NCBI GenBank assembly: GCA_040791665.1
Contig: JBFNNX010000016.1
Span: 372,001 to 436,000 of the forward strand
DNA from: Thiodiazotropha sp040791665
Lineage (GTDB): Bacteria; Pseudomonadota; Gammaproteobacteria; Chromatiales; Chromatiaceae
DNA: 64,000 nucleotides
Reading direction: 5' to 3'
Positions 55,701 to 63,948 of this stretch are shown here, piece after piece. A model generated the notes under the pieces. The model saw only the letters and a program-made list of their open reading frames with translations. It was not told where the DNA came from and did no database searches. Both the position numbers and the translations under genes were made by a program. Position 1 is the stretch's first letter. Every line of letters starts with the position of its first letter.

Positions 55701-55946
55701 GTTGCCATACGCCTGAGGCCCATCGCCATGACGACATTGACGACCGTATGCGGATTGGCGCCGCTTGTCCTGATCCCGGGCGAGGGTACTGAACTCTATC
55801 GTGGTGTTGGTGTAATCGTGCTGTGCGGGCTGGTTGGAACTGCAATCGTTACCTTGACGTTCTTGCCTGCACTAATCATGGCGGCTCTGTTTTTTCGTCG
55901 TTCCCCAAAAGCAACCGGCAGCACTGAGCCAGGATCAGCCCTCTAG
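52776..55946 (+). CDS. RND-family efflux transporter
   Basis: A 1056-residue inner-membrane pump with two copies of one helix-large periplasmic loop-five helix. Landmarks are the N-terminal helix, the VEKEILIEQEEHL porter region, the AGVAFAIGMTLDNSIVVLE stretch in helix 4 (proton relay acidic residues) and the second-half LMGTVVNNPILIVHQ. Substrates cannot be told. It is 20 bases after its adaptor. No outer-membrane channel gene is nearby. The stop TAG lies in a repeat core. Confidence 0.93.
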   Translation: MFEAMVKHGILIAVGTLIVIVLGIVAALKIPVQMIPDLEVRTISIRTSWPGATPQDVEKEILIEQEEHLRSVRGLQRIVSSASFGRAQVELEFPFGINLNDTLIEVINALSRVPSYPNNVDEPRIYATSFSANSFMYFRVTPLAGNPRNLDMIPMQDFIRDHVASRMETVPGVSEISVYGGAERQIQILVDPARLAERNLTVAQVRGAIQQRNRDVSGGEIESGKRRYLLRTIGRVRDVEDLKEVIVDHQGDALTRLGEIAEIRLGHFEITRFSYTDGDPVIGMSVRRQAGSNVIDIKRAMMPEVETINEEVLKPAGMQMFLVADDVGYVEASIYNVWTNLLIGAILASMVMFLFLRTGKATLIGVMGIPICTIAAFMGLILAGRTINVISLAGVAFAIGMTLDNSIVVLESIELSWRKGLDRWQAAVDGVRKVWPAVLASTLTTVLVFVPIVFIAEEAGQLYSDVAIAISASIIASMLVAIAVIPAAAAHVFSGSQGGHRSTDKAGWREFLIRRVEWIVGTRIHQLGVIAVVIGICGAIIVYLTPPAEYLPEGEEPKLFASMSPPTGYNLETMTRIGHEVQEYFMPFLEHSPSRFDRGETEVPAMAYFNLSIQATRLRIIAQPKDPKHIKPLMDAVDSQYEKYVGMRSFVSRGSIITSNSGGTRSINLDISGPSLQTIYAVAARAESRAKQVFEKPRVRSQPASLTLSQPLIEIKPNWERLAQSGISNADMGFTIAALTDGAFVDEFFLEDDKIDIYLYSSAGSNASLESLDSLPVYTPTNAVVPLASLARIVESVDTSNIRRVNGKRTVTLSIIPPDNIALETGLEIVKRDVVTYLQDGGAVPSNVKIVISGASDQLQATRESLTANYLVALVIIYLVLVAIFSHWGYPLLIMTTIPLGIASGLVGLWLMNTIGAWLPAIGYPIMSQPFDMITMLGFLILMGTVVNNPILIVHQAMVNVREHNMAAQQAVRDAVAIRLRPIAMTTLTTVCGLAPLVLIPGEGTELYRGVGVIVLCGLVGTAIVTLTFLPALIMAALFFRRSPKATGSTEPGSAL

Positions 55947-55954
55947 GGCCTGCT
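55944..55954 (+). repeat. Dispersed repeat, core only, at the RND stop
   Basis: TAGGGCCTGCT; the TAG (55944-55946) is the stop codon of the RND transporter. The outer part of the arm is not recognisable. Confidence 0.4.
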
Positions 55955-56028
55955 CACCTGAATATCCGCTCCCAGCTAAACTCTGAAATGATATTGCTCA
56001 ACTCCAATGGAGTTTTTCAATAGAATCG

Positions 56029-56595
56029 TTGCACATCGGACAAGTCTCATTTCGGCCGTTAGCAGACGTAGTCATCGATGAGGTACCGATCGATTTCAGA
56101 AAAGACAGTGAAGGAACCGTTTATCTCACGTATTCAGTGTATGAGCGTGGTCTCGATATGTTCATCACGGCCTACCACTATTTAGATATCGTCCCCAAGG
56201 GCCGCGATGAGGACAATCTTAGCTTCACTATGGAGTGGCTTCGCCGTCATGATGAATACGACCTGCAGGAAGTCACCATGTCCATAACAATCGTATACGA
56301 CCACTTCTTCATGCCGGGTGGCGATATAAACGAGGGCAAGGCGGCCGCCACCGAGCTAGTGGAGTACTCCAAAGCCGAAATGCCCGAAGTCGAACTATCC
56401 CTGTGGCTCGCCGGTCAGGAAAATCCGCTGCATCACTACCATATCACGGTTTTCAGTACTGGTGATGTTATCCAGACTATGCGCGAATGCGCAGCTATCA
56501 AACGCTTTGTGGACCGGCTCTACCCTTACATGGACCTTTCAACATTCATATCTCCGGTCTGTGGATGGTTCCGGTGTAAAAACGTTCATACGTGA
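56029..56595 (+). CDS. Hypothetical protein, possibly 5'-truncated
   Basis: 188 residues from a TTG start. No in-frame ATG exists before residue 44, and protein-like sequence (QLQWSFSIESLH) continues upstream of the TTG to a stop at 55984, so the true beginning may be lost or use an unusual codon. The sequence is acidic and well mixed with several aromatic residues (VYERGLDMFITAYHYLDIV), so it is probably coding. No family recognised. The repeat core at 55944 lies just upstream and may have cut it. Confidence 0.5.
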   Translation: MHIGQVSFRPLADVVIDEVPIDFRKDSEGTVYLTYSVYERGLDMFITAYHYLDIVPKGRDEDNLSFTMEWLRRHDEYDLQEVTMSITIVYDHFFMPGGDINEGKAAATELVEYSKAEMPEVELSLWLAGQENPLHHYHITVFSTGDVIQTMRECAAIKRFVDRLYPYMDLSTFISPVCGWFRCKNVHT

Positions 56596-56683
56596 TATAA
56601 GCGCGCGAACAATACGTATACGAGGCGTTATGCCCAAATAAGCTTCTATACTCATCGTATTAAATGACAAAAAGGAGAATACC

Positions 56684-57334
56684 ATGGGCAAAAAACAGGT
56701 TCTTCTCTATACGGGCGCGGAGATCGACGTTGAATGGGACGAAAGACTCTGCATACATATAGGCGAATGCGGGTATTCAGAAGGTGAACTTTTCATTGCT
56801 GGAAGGGATCCCTGGTGTCAGCCCGACCTTTCATCCCTTAACGAAGTAAAGGAAATAGTGGAACGTTGTCCAAGTGGAGCCCTGGTTCACCGAACCAAAG
56901 ATGGCCGGATAACTGAAACTGCAATGCCAGAAAACACCTTAACCGTAAGTTACCAAGGTCCCTATTTTTTGAAGGGTGATTTGGCAATAGATCAATCACC
57001 CAGCGATATGCCAGGCATTCAATTTCGAACAGCATTATGCCGCTGTGGTTTATCAAAAAACAAACCATTTTGCGATAACAGTCATGAAGGGCAATTCAAA
57101 GACTATGGTGCGGTAGGTGAAACCGGCGAGCCATTAAAGGAAACTGGCGGTAAATTACACATTACCCCATTAAAAGATGGGCCGCTCCTGTTATCGGGAA
57201 ATGTCTCGATCAAAGCCAGCAGCGGCCGCACCGCCTGGCAAGGCAACAACGTGGCCTTGTGTCGCTGTGGTGCTTCGAAAAACAAACCGTTTTGTGATGG
57301 CACACACAAAAATATAGGGTTTAAAACCGGTTAA
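56684..57334 (+). CDS. Fer4_19-double CDGSH iron-sulfur protein
   Basis: A 216-residue cytoplasmic protein. The N-terminal about 70 residues match the Fer4_19 (divergent 4Fe-4S, DUF1271) domain with CIHIGECGYSEGEL and CPSGALVH. Two CDGSH zinc-finger-like 2Fe-2S sites follow: CRCGLSKNKPFCDNSH (about 112) and CRCGASKNKPFCDGTH (about 195). Combined Fer4_19 and CDGSH proteins are known in bacteria with no firm role; electron or cluster transfer is likely. AAGGAG precedes the ATG. Confidence 0.9.
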   Translation: MGKKQVLLYTGAEIDVEWDERLCIHIGECGYSEGELFIAGRDPWCQPDLSSLNEVKEIVERCPSGALVHRTKDGRITETAMPENTLTVSYQGPYFLKGDLAIDQSPSDMPGIQFRTALCRCGLSKNKPFCDNSHEGQFKDYGAVGETGEPLKETGGKLHITPLKDGPLLLSGNVSIKASSGRTAWQGNNVALCRCGASKNKPFCDGTHKNIGFKTG

Positions 57335-57451
57335 TTATTAAGCTTGACACTTATAGTATCCTGATATTTCACGATTGAGGCAGCCATCAGCTACGGTCGT
57401 AATCCGTACTACATGGCCATGTCGAAGAGCTCCAGCCATGTTAAAGCGCAA

Positions 57452-58120
57452 TCAGTCTGATTTCTTACTCGTATAAGGCACTCTGTCAGGTGCCACTGCA
57501 CCACCCGAGATAATGAAACTCATCGCTTCGTCAATGCTCCAATCCGTCGATACCAGGTTTTCAATCGGCACTATTTCCAGATAACCGGATGTGGGATTCG
57601 GCGTCGTCGGCACATATACCGCCGCGAGCTCCTTTCCACTGTTGGCATCGACCATGGTGCGCGTCACGAAGCCGACGGTCTTCATATCGGAGGACGGAAA
57701 CTCGATCAGCACGACCTGTTGCACATTTTCCGGTTTTTGCTCCAAGGCCGATATGAGTTTTTTCACCAACCCATAAACGTTCTGGACCACTGGCAGACGC
57801 TGCACGGTCGATTCGAAAAAAAACAGGATCTTGCGGCCAATCACCCGGCTCACCAGCCAGCCAACGAGATAGAGGCCCAAGAGCATGATGAAAACGGCCA
57901 GTGTATTTTGAAACCACGGTTCAAGAAGCCATTGAGCGATTGACGGATACTCGTTCTGAATGCTGCGGGAAAGCATTTTGACCCAAGGCGATCCCAACTT
58001 GGAAAGCTGGTTGAAGATGTACTTGAAAACAAGCCAAGTAACCCAGAGCGGAATCAGGGTGATTATCCCGCTGATAAGATAGCGCTGGATATGCAGCGTA
58101 TGAGATTTTGTCTCAGTCAT
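57452..58120 (-). CDS. DUF502 membrane protein
   Basis: A 222-residue protein with two membrane helices (about 12-35 and 65-90) and a C-terminal soluble domain (IEFPSSDMKTVGFVTRTM, PTTPNPTSGYLEIVP). This matches the DUF502 family of conserved bacterial and plant membrane proteins (LIKE COV), of unknown function. No ribosome site of note. Confidence 0.88.
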   Translation of the reverse strand: MTETKSHTLHIQRYLISGIITLIPLWVTWLVFKYIFNQLSKLGSPWVKMLSRSIQNEYPSIAQWLLEPWFQNTLAVFIMLLGLYLVGWLVSRVIGRKILFFFESTVQRLPVVQNVYGLVKKLISALEQKPENVQQVVLIEFPSSDMKTVGFVTRTMVDANSGKELAAVYVPTTPNPTSGYLEIVPIENLVSTDWSIDEAMSFIISGGAVAPDRVPYTSKKSD

Positions 58121-58528
58121 GACGGCCTATCTGTTCTTGCAGGGAATCAATTTTATGCTTGCGAACCATTACTTTGCCTATTGTACATAACCAAGCGTCG
58201 AAAGAGGGCCGGCCGCTTGACCTGTATATGCTATCAGTATTGAGGTAAAAAATTATGACAGAAGGTGACTGGCGCCAGTATGCATACAATGTCTGCCATA
58301 GGGTTTTCGTGATAACTTCTATATTGGCTTTCCAACAAGGATTTATGCGACGCGCCTCATTTTGCGCCTATATAAGACTGTAACGATATAATGAGTTTCC
58401 CCAGGACCGGGGCGAATGATATTTTGTATAATATTGTTTGACTGAGCAGCTTTACTGGACTTTGCTTAAGCACATATGTAACAGTGTTTATATATACCCT
58501 GCCAGTGAGCGGTACTACGCACACGAAC
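58121..58528. other. Spacer before the HEAT/TPR-like gene
   Basis: About 400 bases between divergent genes, mixed composition. No recognisable gene, arm of the dispersed repeat or clear promoter pair. Confidence 0.5.
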
Positions 58529-59677
58529 ATGGATACGAATATGCTGACTGCCACCATCCGCCACATGAAAACAGGCATTTTGAGACAACCTGTTCGTCTA
58601 TGCTCAATAACCGGCATCACCGCCTTCATGATCGCAACCGATATCCTGGCCGCAGACGACGCCCTTGGCATCAATCACAGCGAGGGTATGGCAACCACCT
58701 TGATCTTTGCGCTGCTACTCTCCCTTGCCTTGGGGGTATTGATCATCACCGGACTAGTCACGTGGGGGCGCAAGCAAGAACACATAGGTGAGATGATGCT
58801 CTTTTGCATGAAATTCCTGTTGAGGTCGGACGACGTTACTGAACGCTGCGCTTCCGCCAGGGCACTGGGGGAGTCAAGGGATGACGGGGCCTTGCTGGTG
58901 CTGGTGGATATCATTGCCGATGAGGAGGAGCCCGAAGAGGTCCACAAGGCTGCCAGAGAAGCCCTGCATCAGATGAGCGAACTTTCACGTAAACATCTCG
59001 ATGTCTTTGCCGAGCTGGAGATGAATATCGAATTGGAGGACTCCGAGGGCATCATCAATACGGTCATAGAGAGATTCGAACAGGGCAAAAAAAAATATGC
59101 CCAGAGCGCCTTTATTATCGGACGCAACTATATACGGCTGGGACGCTTCGTTGAAGCCCGGGAGTGGCTGGCAAAGGCTGAGCTCAGAAACCGTAAATTC
59201 AATCTTTACGGTCACCGTATCGATTTCTGGATCGGCATCTGCAATCGTCATTTGCTGGCTGAAGCGGATGCCTCATTCGATGCGGCAGACTACTATCAGG
59301 CGAAGGAGCATTATGCAGTGCTTGATCACGGACTCAACAATGATGAAAAGCGGCAGTGCGCCATCTACCTGCGGACTACCTGTGTCTACTGTAAACTGAA
59401 AGACTACAAGAATGCCGACCAGGCGCTGCTGCAGGCATTGGAGAACAATCATCAAACCGATCATGCGCTTGAGCTGGTTCCGTTGCTGCGGCAATTGTTG
59501 GAATCCGCTGATATGACGACCGACCGGCAAGGCAAGCTCGATGAGGTTGAAGCCAAACTTGACGCCCTTTCAAGCGATATCATGCTCAAGATACAAAAAA
59601 CATTCGTCGGGCCTGACGACCCTATGCCATCGGGCGTAGTTACACCTGAGGGACAGGGAGTGTCGGATTCGCGTTAG
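58529..59677 (+). CDS. Membrane-anchored HEAT/TPR-like repeat protein
   Basis: About 382 residues. Hydrophobic stretches at about 22-38 and 53-76, then a helical cytoplasmic domain: HEAT-like pair (ARALGESRDDGALLVLVDII) and TPR-like units (about 155-310: GRNYIRLGRFVEAREWLAKA, ADYYQAKEHYAVLD, LKDYKNADQALLQALE). Resembles LapB-type membrane-tethered TPR proteins only loosely. The start is uncertain (58529, 58541 or 58565); no ribosome site. The TAG stop lies in the repeat 59675-59695. Confidence 0.6.
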   Translation: MDTNMLTATIRHMKTGILRQPVRLCSITGITAFMIATDILAADDALGINHSEGMATTLIFALLLSLALGVLIITGLVTWGRKQEHIGEMMLFCMKFLLRSDDVTERCASARALGESRDDGALLVLVDIIADEEEPEEVHKAAREALHQMSELSRKHLDVFAELEMNIELEDSEGIINTVIERFEQGKKKYAQSAFIIGRNYIRLGRFVEAREWLAKAELRNRKFNLYGHRIDFWIGICNRHLLAEADASFDAADYYQAKEHYAVLDHGLNNDEKRQCAIYLRTTCVYCKLKDYKNADQALLQALENNHQTDHALELVPLLRQLLESADMTTDRQGKLDEVEAKLDALSSDIMLKIQKTFVGPDDPMPSGVVTPEGQGVSDSR

Positions 59678-59696
59678 GGCAGGTTAACAGGCCCTG
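59675..59696. repeat. Dispersed repeat, palindromic core between convergent genes
   Basis: TAGGGCAGGTTAACAGGCCC followed by TG. It is close to a perfect palindrome of the core (AGGGC...GCCCT). Its TAG (59675-59677) is the stop of the upstream gene, and the convergent TauE gene ends two bases beyond it. It could serve as a two-way terminator. Confidence 0.6.
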
Positions 59697-59697
59697 G

Positions 59698-60468
59698 TTA
59701 AAAGTAGGTCTCATAGAAGAAATAGAGTGTTATGCCGCTACCGGCAAAAACAATAAAAGATTTCACGTAGCGTTGAGGTAGCTTGCGTGACATGTGAGCG
59801 GCTACATACCCCCCGGCCAGCGTACCGAGCATGACCACTACGCCCGCAAACCAGGCAATGACCCCATCATAGATAAACAGGAGTATGGCGACCAGCGATA
59901 TGACCGAAGAGATGAGCAGTTTCACACCATTCATGGTATTGATATCGGTATAGCCCGCCAACACCAGGTAGCTGAGGATGATGATCCCCAAACCTGCATT
60001 AAAAAAACCACCATAGACAGAGACCCCCATCAATAGCAATAACTGCAGCAGCCCGCCCAGTAGCGAGGCGTGCCGATGTCTTGCGGCGAAGTCTCGCAGG
60101 ATCCGATTCAAGCGTCCGCCAAAGACAAACAAAAGGGTCGCGAAGAGCAGCAACCAGGGTATGGCTTGACGAAATACCGACTCCGGTGTTTGCAGTAACA
60201 ACAGGGCGCCCAGCCCTCCACCGACCAAACTAATGCCGATGATTTGCGGCAATTGATCCCGCCAGGCCGCCAGGTCCTTGCGCAAGGCATAGGCCCCGCT
60301 CAGGTAACCGGCGCAGGAGGCAAAGGTATTGGTCGCGTTGGCGCTGATGGGCGGCACGCCGACAAACAGCAGCGCGGGAAATGTAATAAAACTGCCGCCA
60401 CCCGCGACTGCATTGAGCACACCACCGAAAAATCCTGCACCGAACAGAAATAGCAGCTGGTAAGTCAT
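59698..60468 (-). CDS. TauE/SafE family sulfite/sulfonate exporter
   Basis: A 256-residue membrane protein with seven to eight helices and the family start FGAGFFGGVLNAVAGGGSFI, plus NATNTFASCAGY and the second-half GFFNAGLGIIILSYLVLAG. TauE/SafE proteins export sulfite, sulfoacetate or related anions. The ATG at 60468 is used; GGGTGG stands upstream. No sulfur genes are adjacent. Confidence 0.9.
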   Translation of the reverse strand: MTYQLLFLFGAGFFGGVLNAVAGGGSFITFPALLFVGVPPISANATNTFASCAGYLSGAYALRKDLAAWRDQLPQIIGISLVGGGLGALLLLQTPESVFRQAIPWLLLFATLLFVFGGRLNRILRDFAARHRHASLLGGLLQLLLLMGVSVYGGFFNAGLGIIILSYLVLAGYTDINTMNGVKLLISSVISLVAILLFIYDGVIAWFAGVVVMLGTLAGGYVAAHMSRKLPQRYVKSFIVFAGSGITLYFFYETYF

Positions 60469-60543
60469 GACCACCCGGGAGAAGCAAAAAGACCGACCGA
60501 CTGTAACCGAATAGCCACTAAATGGATAGCAGACGCGACCAGC

Positions 60544-61425
60544 TCAACGGGTGCCACGCACAGGCATGAGACGGCTATGCGTTCGATTTCCCCCTCTGCT
60601 CTTTACATCAACCGCATCCTGGATTCCGCCTTGCAGGTTATATAAAACCCAGTTGATCCCTTCCATCACCCTGGCCGGTTCATCCTTGTGGACATAGTGC
60701 CCTCCATGCCTGGCAATCAGGTGCCTGCTGCGGCTGCTCAACTCGGCCAGATCGACCTGCATCTCCGACCACAGCGTCCGCCAGCCAGCCGAATCAATCC
60801 CGTGTCCCGGCGCCCTGCTGATAACAGCCAACGGTTTGTCACCCATGGTGACTGGCATCCTCGATGTTTGCGCGGCTTTGTATTCTTCCAAGGCATGCCT
60901 GGGAAGCAGGGATTGCATCAGGCCTGGCATGGTGCAACCGCTCAGCTTCCGCTTGAGACAAGTCTGGGTCATCATCGGGTGACGTCCATCCACCAGTACC
61001 ACACCGACCACTTCGTCGGGATATCGCTCGACGAAATTGAGCACGTAGAGTCCTCCCAGGGAGTGCCCGACCAACAGATAGGGAGGCGCATGACCTGTCT
61101 GTTTCAACAACCGGCGGAGCTCATCCACGATCTGTTCGGGATTGCGCGGTCTATTCGATGCGCTGCTGGGAAGATAACCCGGACGGCTGTAGGCGAAGAC
61201 CCGTGAGATTTGCGAAAGCTCATCCAGGATTCCATCCCAACTCGCCATGCCGTCACCCAGTCCCGACTCCAGTACGATCGTCACCTCGCCTTCACCAACC
61301 GCGGCATAACCGACGGGCATCCCCTCTATCTCAACACGCTTACTGTGGCGCAGGGTGGTACAAGCCGTTAACAGGTAGCCGCAGATCATCAGTATTGCCA
61401 GGCATTTAAAAGATCGTATACTCAT
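60544..61425 (-). CDS. Lipoprotein alpha/beta hydrolase
   Basis: A 293-residue protein. The signal ends in a lipobox (LLTAC, Cys near residue 22), so it is anchored as a lipoprotein. The alpha/beta hydrolase domain has VLESGLGDGMASWD near the oxyanion strand, the nucleophile Ser in VGHSLGGLYV (near residue 120) and VLVDGRHPMM. His near ARHGGHYVHKDEP is the likely catalytic base. The acid is not assigned. Substrate unknown. Confidence 0.8.
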   Translation of the reverse strand: MSIRSFKCLAILMICGYLLTACTTLRHSKRVEIEGMPVGYAAVGEGEVTIVLESGLGDGMASWDGILDELSQISRVFAYSRPGYLPSSASNRPRNPEQIVDELRRLLKQTGHAPPYLLVGHSLGGLYVLNFVERYPDEVVGVVLVDGRHPMMTQTCLKRKLSGCTMPGLMQSLLPRHALEEYKAAQTSRMPVTMGDKPLAVISRAPGHGIDSAGWRTLWSEMQVDLAELSSRSRHLIARHGGHYVHKDEPARVMEGINWVLYNLQGGIQDAVDVKSRGGNRTHSRLMPVRGTR

Positions 61426-61576
61426 CTCATCACCATTTGCTTAATTCCATTGACTCCACCGGTTATCAACGCCAGCGTTTCAACCATCAATGGTTTCCAT
61501 GACACTGGCCACCACGTAGTCACAAGCTGAAACAGCCGAGCGCAAAGGCATTCCCCTGGACAACCTCGAACATTCG

Positions 61577-62701
61577 TTACATCCAGAACATCCACCACAG
61601 GTTGAAGTGCTTTTTTATGATCTTTTTGGAAAGCCAGGAAATACCTTTCACCGCCTGCTCGGTGCCTGAATTGGCCATGATGACAAATCCCATGTTTGAA
61701 TCGGGAAAAATCAAGCTGGCACAGTAAAAGGTACCCGCACTGCCATCAAACATTGAATAGCGTTCACCCCAGGATGTCCCACTTGCCACACCCAGTGAAA
61801 ACCCTGGTTGGCGATAGTGGATAGTCTGATAGGTTTCCGCGGCGAGATAGTTGTCCACACTCCTAAGCCCTTGCAGGTGGAGCTGAACATACTTCGCATA
61901 ATCCAGGGGTTTTAGACTCAGGTCACCGGCAGGCGCTATGGTTTTGTGCAGTTTATATTCATGTCCTGGTGAAAACGCTTGCAGACTGCCGTTGATTTCC
62001 GCATGTCCCCATGGCTGGTTGTAGTTGAGGTTGTTTGGCCATCCAAAGATAACCGGCAACCCCAGCTCATCGGAAAGGGTCTGCTGAATCATATTCTCCC
62101 AGGAGATAGCTGTAACCTTTTCCAGCATCGCGGCTGCCATGGTGTAACTCGCATTCGAGTAAAGATGCTTAAAGCGTCCCTTGGTCTTTTTTTTCGCAGC
62201 GGGTCTCTGCTGCACAAGATAGGCTATAAACGTCTCCCTGGATTGGGATATGGATACGTCCAAACGAGCGAATTCCTCACCCTTGGTATAGGGCAATATG
62301 CCGGCTTGACATAGCAGCAGATCTTCAAGCGTAATACCGAGATACTCGCTTCTGGCAGCCCCTTTCAAGCCTGGAAAAATATCGAAGAATCGAGTACGCC
62401 AACCGAGCTTACCTTGCTCAATCAGCCTTCCCGCCATCACCGCCAATATCGATTTTGAACAAGAGCCGATATGAAAATAGTCGTCAAGGGTGGCGTCGGC
62501 ATTTGAACCGACCACTCTTTTTCCCTGGATATCGGAGACAAGAATTCGCTCTGCATCCACTAGGACTACAGCCAGGGCCGGAATATTATTATCGTGCCTC
62601 GCCTGCTCGATAAGATCTGTAACATCCGCTTTTGTCAGACGCCGGGCCGGCTCAGCCCTATCGTTCAGATTAACCGCTAAGTCGTGTCGATCAGTCATCA
62701 T
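61577..62701 (-). CDS. Beta-lactamase-fold serine hydrolase
   Basis: A 374-residue protein of the class C/esterase-type serine hydrolase family. SxxK appears as SCSK (GSCSKSILAV, about residue 80) and the YxN motif as YSNAS (about 181). The third motif is less clear (GTSWGERY-like). No signal peptide is visible, unlike periplasmic beta-lactamases. AGGAGGG precedes the ATG and the permease gene ends two bases before, so it is translated with the ABC exporter. Role may be hydrolysis of a secreted peptide or ester. Confidence 0.8.
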   Translation of the reverse strand: MMTDRHDLAVNLNDRAEPARRLTKADVTDLIEQARHDNNIPALAVVLVDAERILVSDIQGKRVVGSNADATLDDYFHIGSCSKSILAVMAGRLIEQGKLGWRTRFFDIFPGLKGAARSEYLGITLEDLLLCQAGILPYTKGEEFARLDVSISQSRETFIAYLVQQRPAAKKKTKGRFKHLYSNASYTMAAAMLEKVTAISWENMIQQTLSDELGLPVIFGWPNNLNYNQPWGHAEINGSLQAFSPGHEYKLHKTIAPAGDLSLKPLDYAKYVQLHLQGLRSVDNYLAAETYQTIHYRQPGFSLGVASGTSWGERYSMFDGSAGTFYCASLIFPDSNMGFVIMANSGTEQAVKGISWLSKKIIKKHFNLWWMFWM

Positions 62702-62703
62702 GT

Positions 62704-63948
62704 CTATTCCCTCCTGAGCGCTTCAACCGGTAGAAAACCCGCCGCACGCCGCGCCGGATAGTAACCGGAAGCCAAACCCACCAATACGGAAACCATAAAA
62801 CCGACCAGGATTCCGCCGGTTGTCGGTATCAGCGGAAAACCGGTCGCGAGATCGAGCAGGCCGCCCAGGATCAAGCCCACCGCCAAACCGGTAAAACCAC
62901 CGATAACGCTGATCAGCACCGCCTCCGCCAGGAACTGGAACAGAATCTGCCGACGTGTCGCGCCGATCGCCATCCTCACGCCGATCTCGCGGATTCGCTC
63001 CACCACCGCGGTACTCATGATTCCCGCCACACCGATACCACCCACCAGCAGGGAGGTGGAGGCCGCCACCACCCCCATGGCAGTGATCCCACCGAGGATG
63101 CGTTCCACGGTCTTCAGATAGGAGGCGAGTGTCACCTGGTTATAGTGGTAAGCACCGCGGTGGCGGCGCTGCAACGCCTGTTTGAGTTGCGCCGCTGCCC
63201 GTTCCGCCTGAATCAACGACACCGCCTCCGCCTGCAGGTAGCTGATCTCCCGGTTGCCGTTCATCCGCTGCACCACGGTATAGGGCAGCAGAATCCGGTT
63301 ATTCGCATCCTCGCCGCCCCCCGAACCGATACTCGCCAACAGGTCGCGGCTTTTGTATTGCAGGACGCCGATCACCCGGAATTTTCTTCCGCCGATACGC
63401 AAATGCCGACCGACGGGATTGTCCACTTGGGGGAACAGATCCTTCACCACTGTCTCTCCGACCAATACCACGGGACGTCGGGCAACGATCTCCTGCTCCC
63501 TGAATCCACGCCCCTGTTTGAGGCGATCATTATTGATGGCGACAAAATCCGCGTTCACCCCTTTGATCGAGGCATTGCTGTAGCGATTGCCCCATTGGAT
63601 GATCGATTGCTTCTCCACCAGCAACACCGGACTGATACTGCGTACGGCCGGACAACAGTCGCCGCTCAACACAGCCAAGTCCTGTTCCAGCAAGCCTGAT
63701 CCCGTGCGAATCCGCCGGTTGGGATCCTTGTCGTTATAGTCGCGGAAGACCCAGACGGAGCGCAGTCCGAAGGTCTCCAGCTCTTTCATGACAAAGGCCT
63801 TGCCACCGCTGCTCACTGCGCTGACGGTCATCACGGCGGCGATGCCGATGGCGATGCCCACCACGCTCAACAGGGATCGCAGGCGGTTCTCCCGAAGCGC
63901 TCGCAAGGCCTCTTTGATCAGCTCGATGGATACGCGAAATCCCTTCAT
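62704..63948 (-). CDS. MacB-like ABC transporter permease
   Basis: A 414-residue permease: N-terminal helix (about 22-45), a large periplasmic domain (about 50-280) and three C-terminal FtsX-type helices (about 288-400) with VERIREIGVRMAIGATRR and the GYYPARRAAGFLPVEALR end. Typical of MacB/LolC-type exporters whose ATPase is separate. It overlaps the upstream ATPase by four bases (ATGA) and is followed by the serine hydrolase two bases on. Confidence 0.9.
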   Translation of the reverse strand: MKGFRVSIELIKEALRALRENRLRSLLSVVGIAIGIAAVMTVSAVSSGGKAFVMKELETFGLRSVWVFRDYNDKDPNRRIRTGSGLLEQDLAVLSGDCCPAVRSISPVLLVEKQSIIQWGNRYSNASIKGVNADFVAINNDRLKQGRGFREQEIVARRPVVLVGETVVKDLFPQVDNPVGRHLRIGGRKFRVIGVLQYKSRDLLASIGSGGGEDANNRILLPYTVVQRMNGNREISYLQAEAVSLIQAERAAAQLKQALQRRHRGAYHYNQVTLASYLKTVERILGGITAMGVVAASTSLLVGGIGVAGIMSTAVVERIREIGVRMAIGATRRQILFQFLAEAVLISVIGGFTGLAVGLILGGLLDLATGFPLIPTTGGILVGFMVSVLVGLASGYYPARRAAGFLPVEALRRE

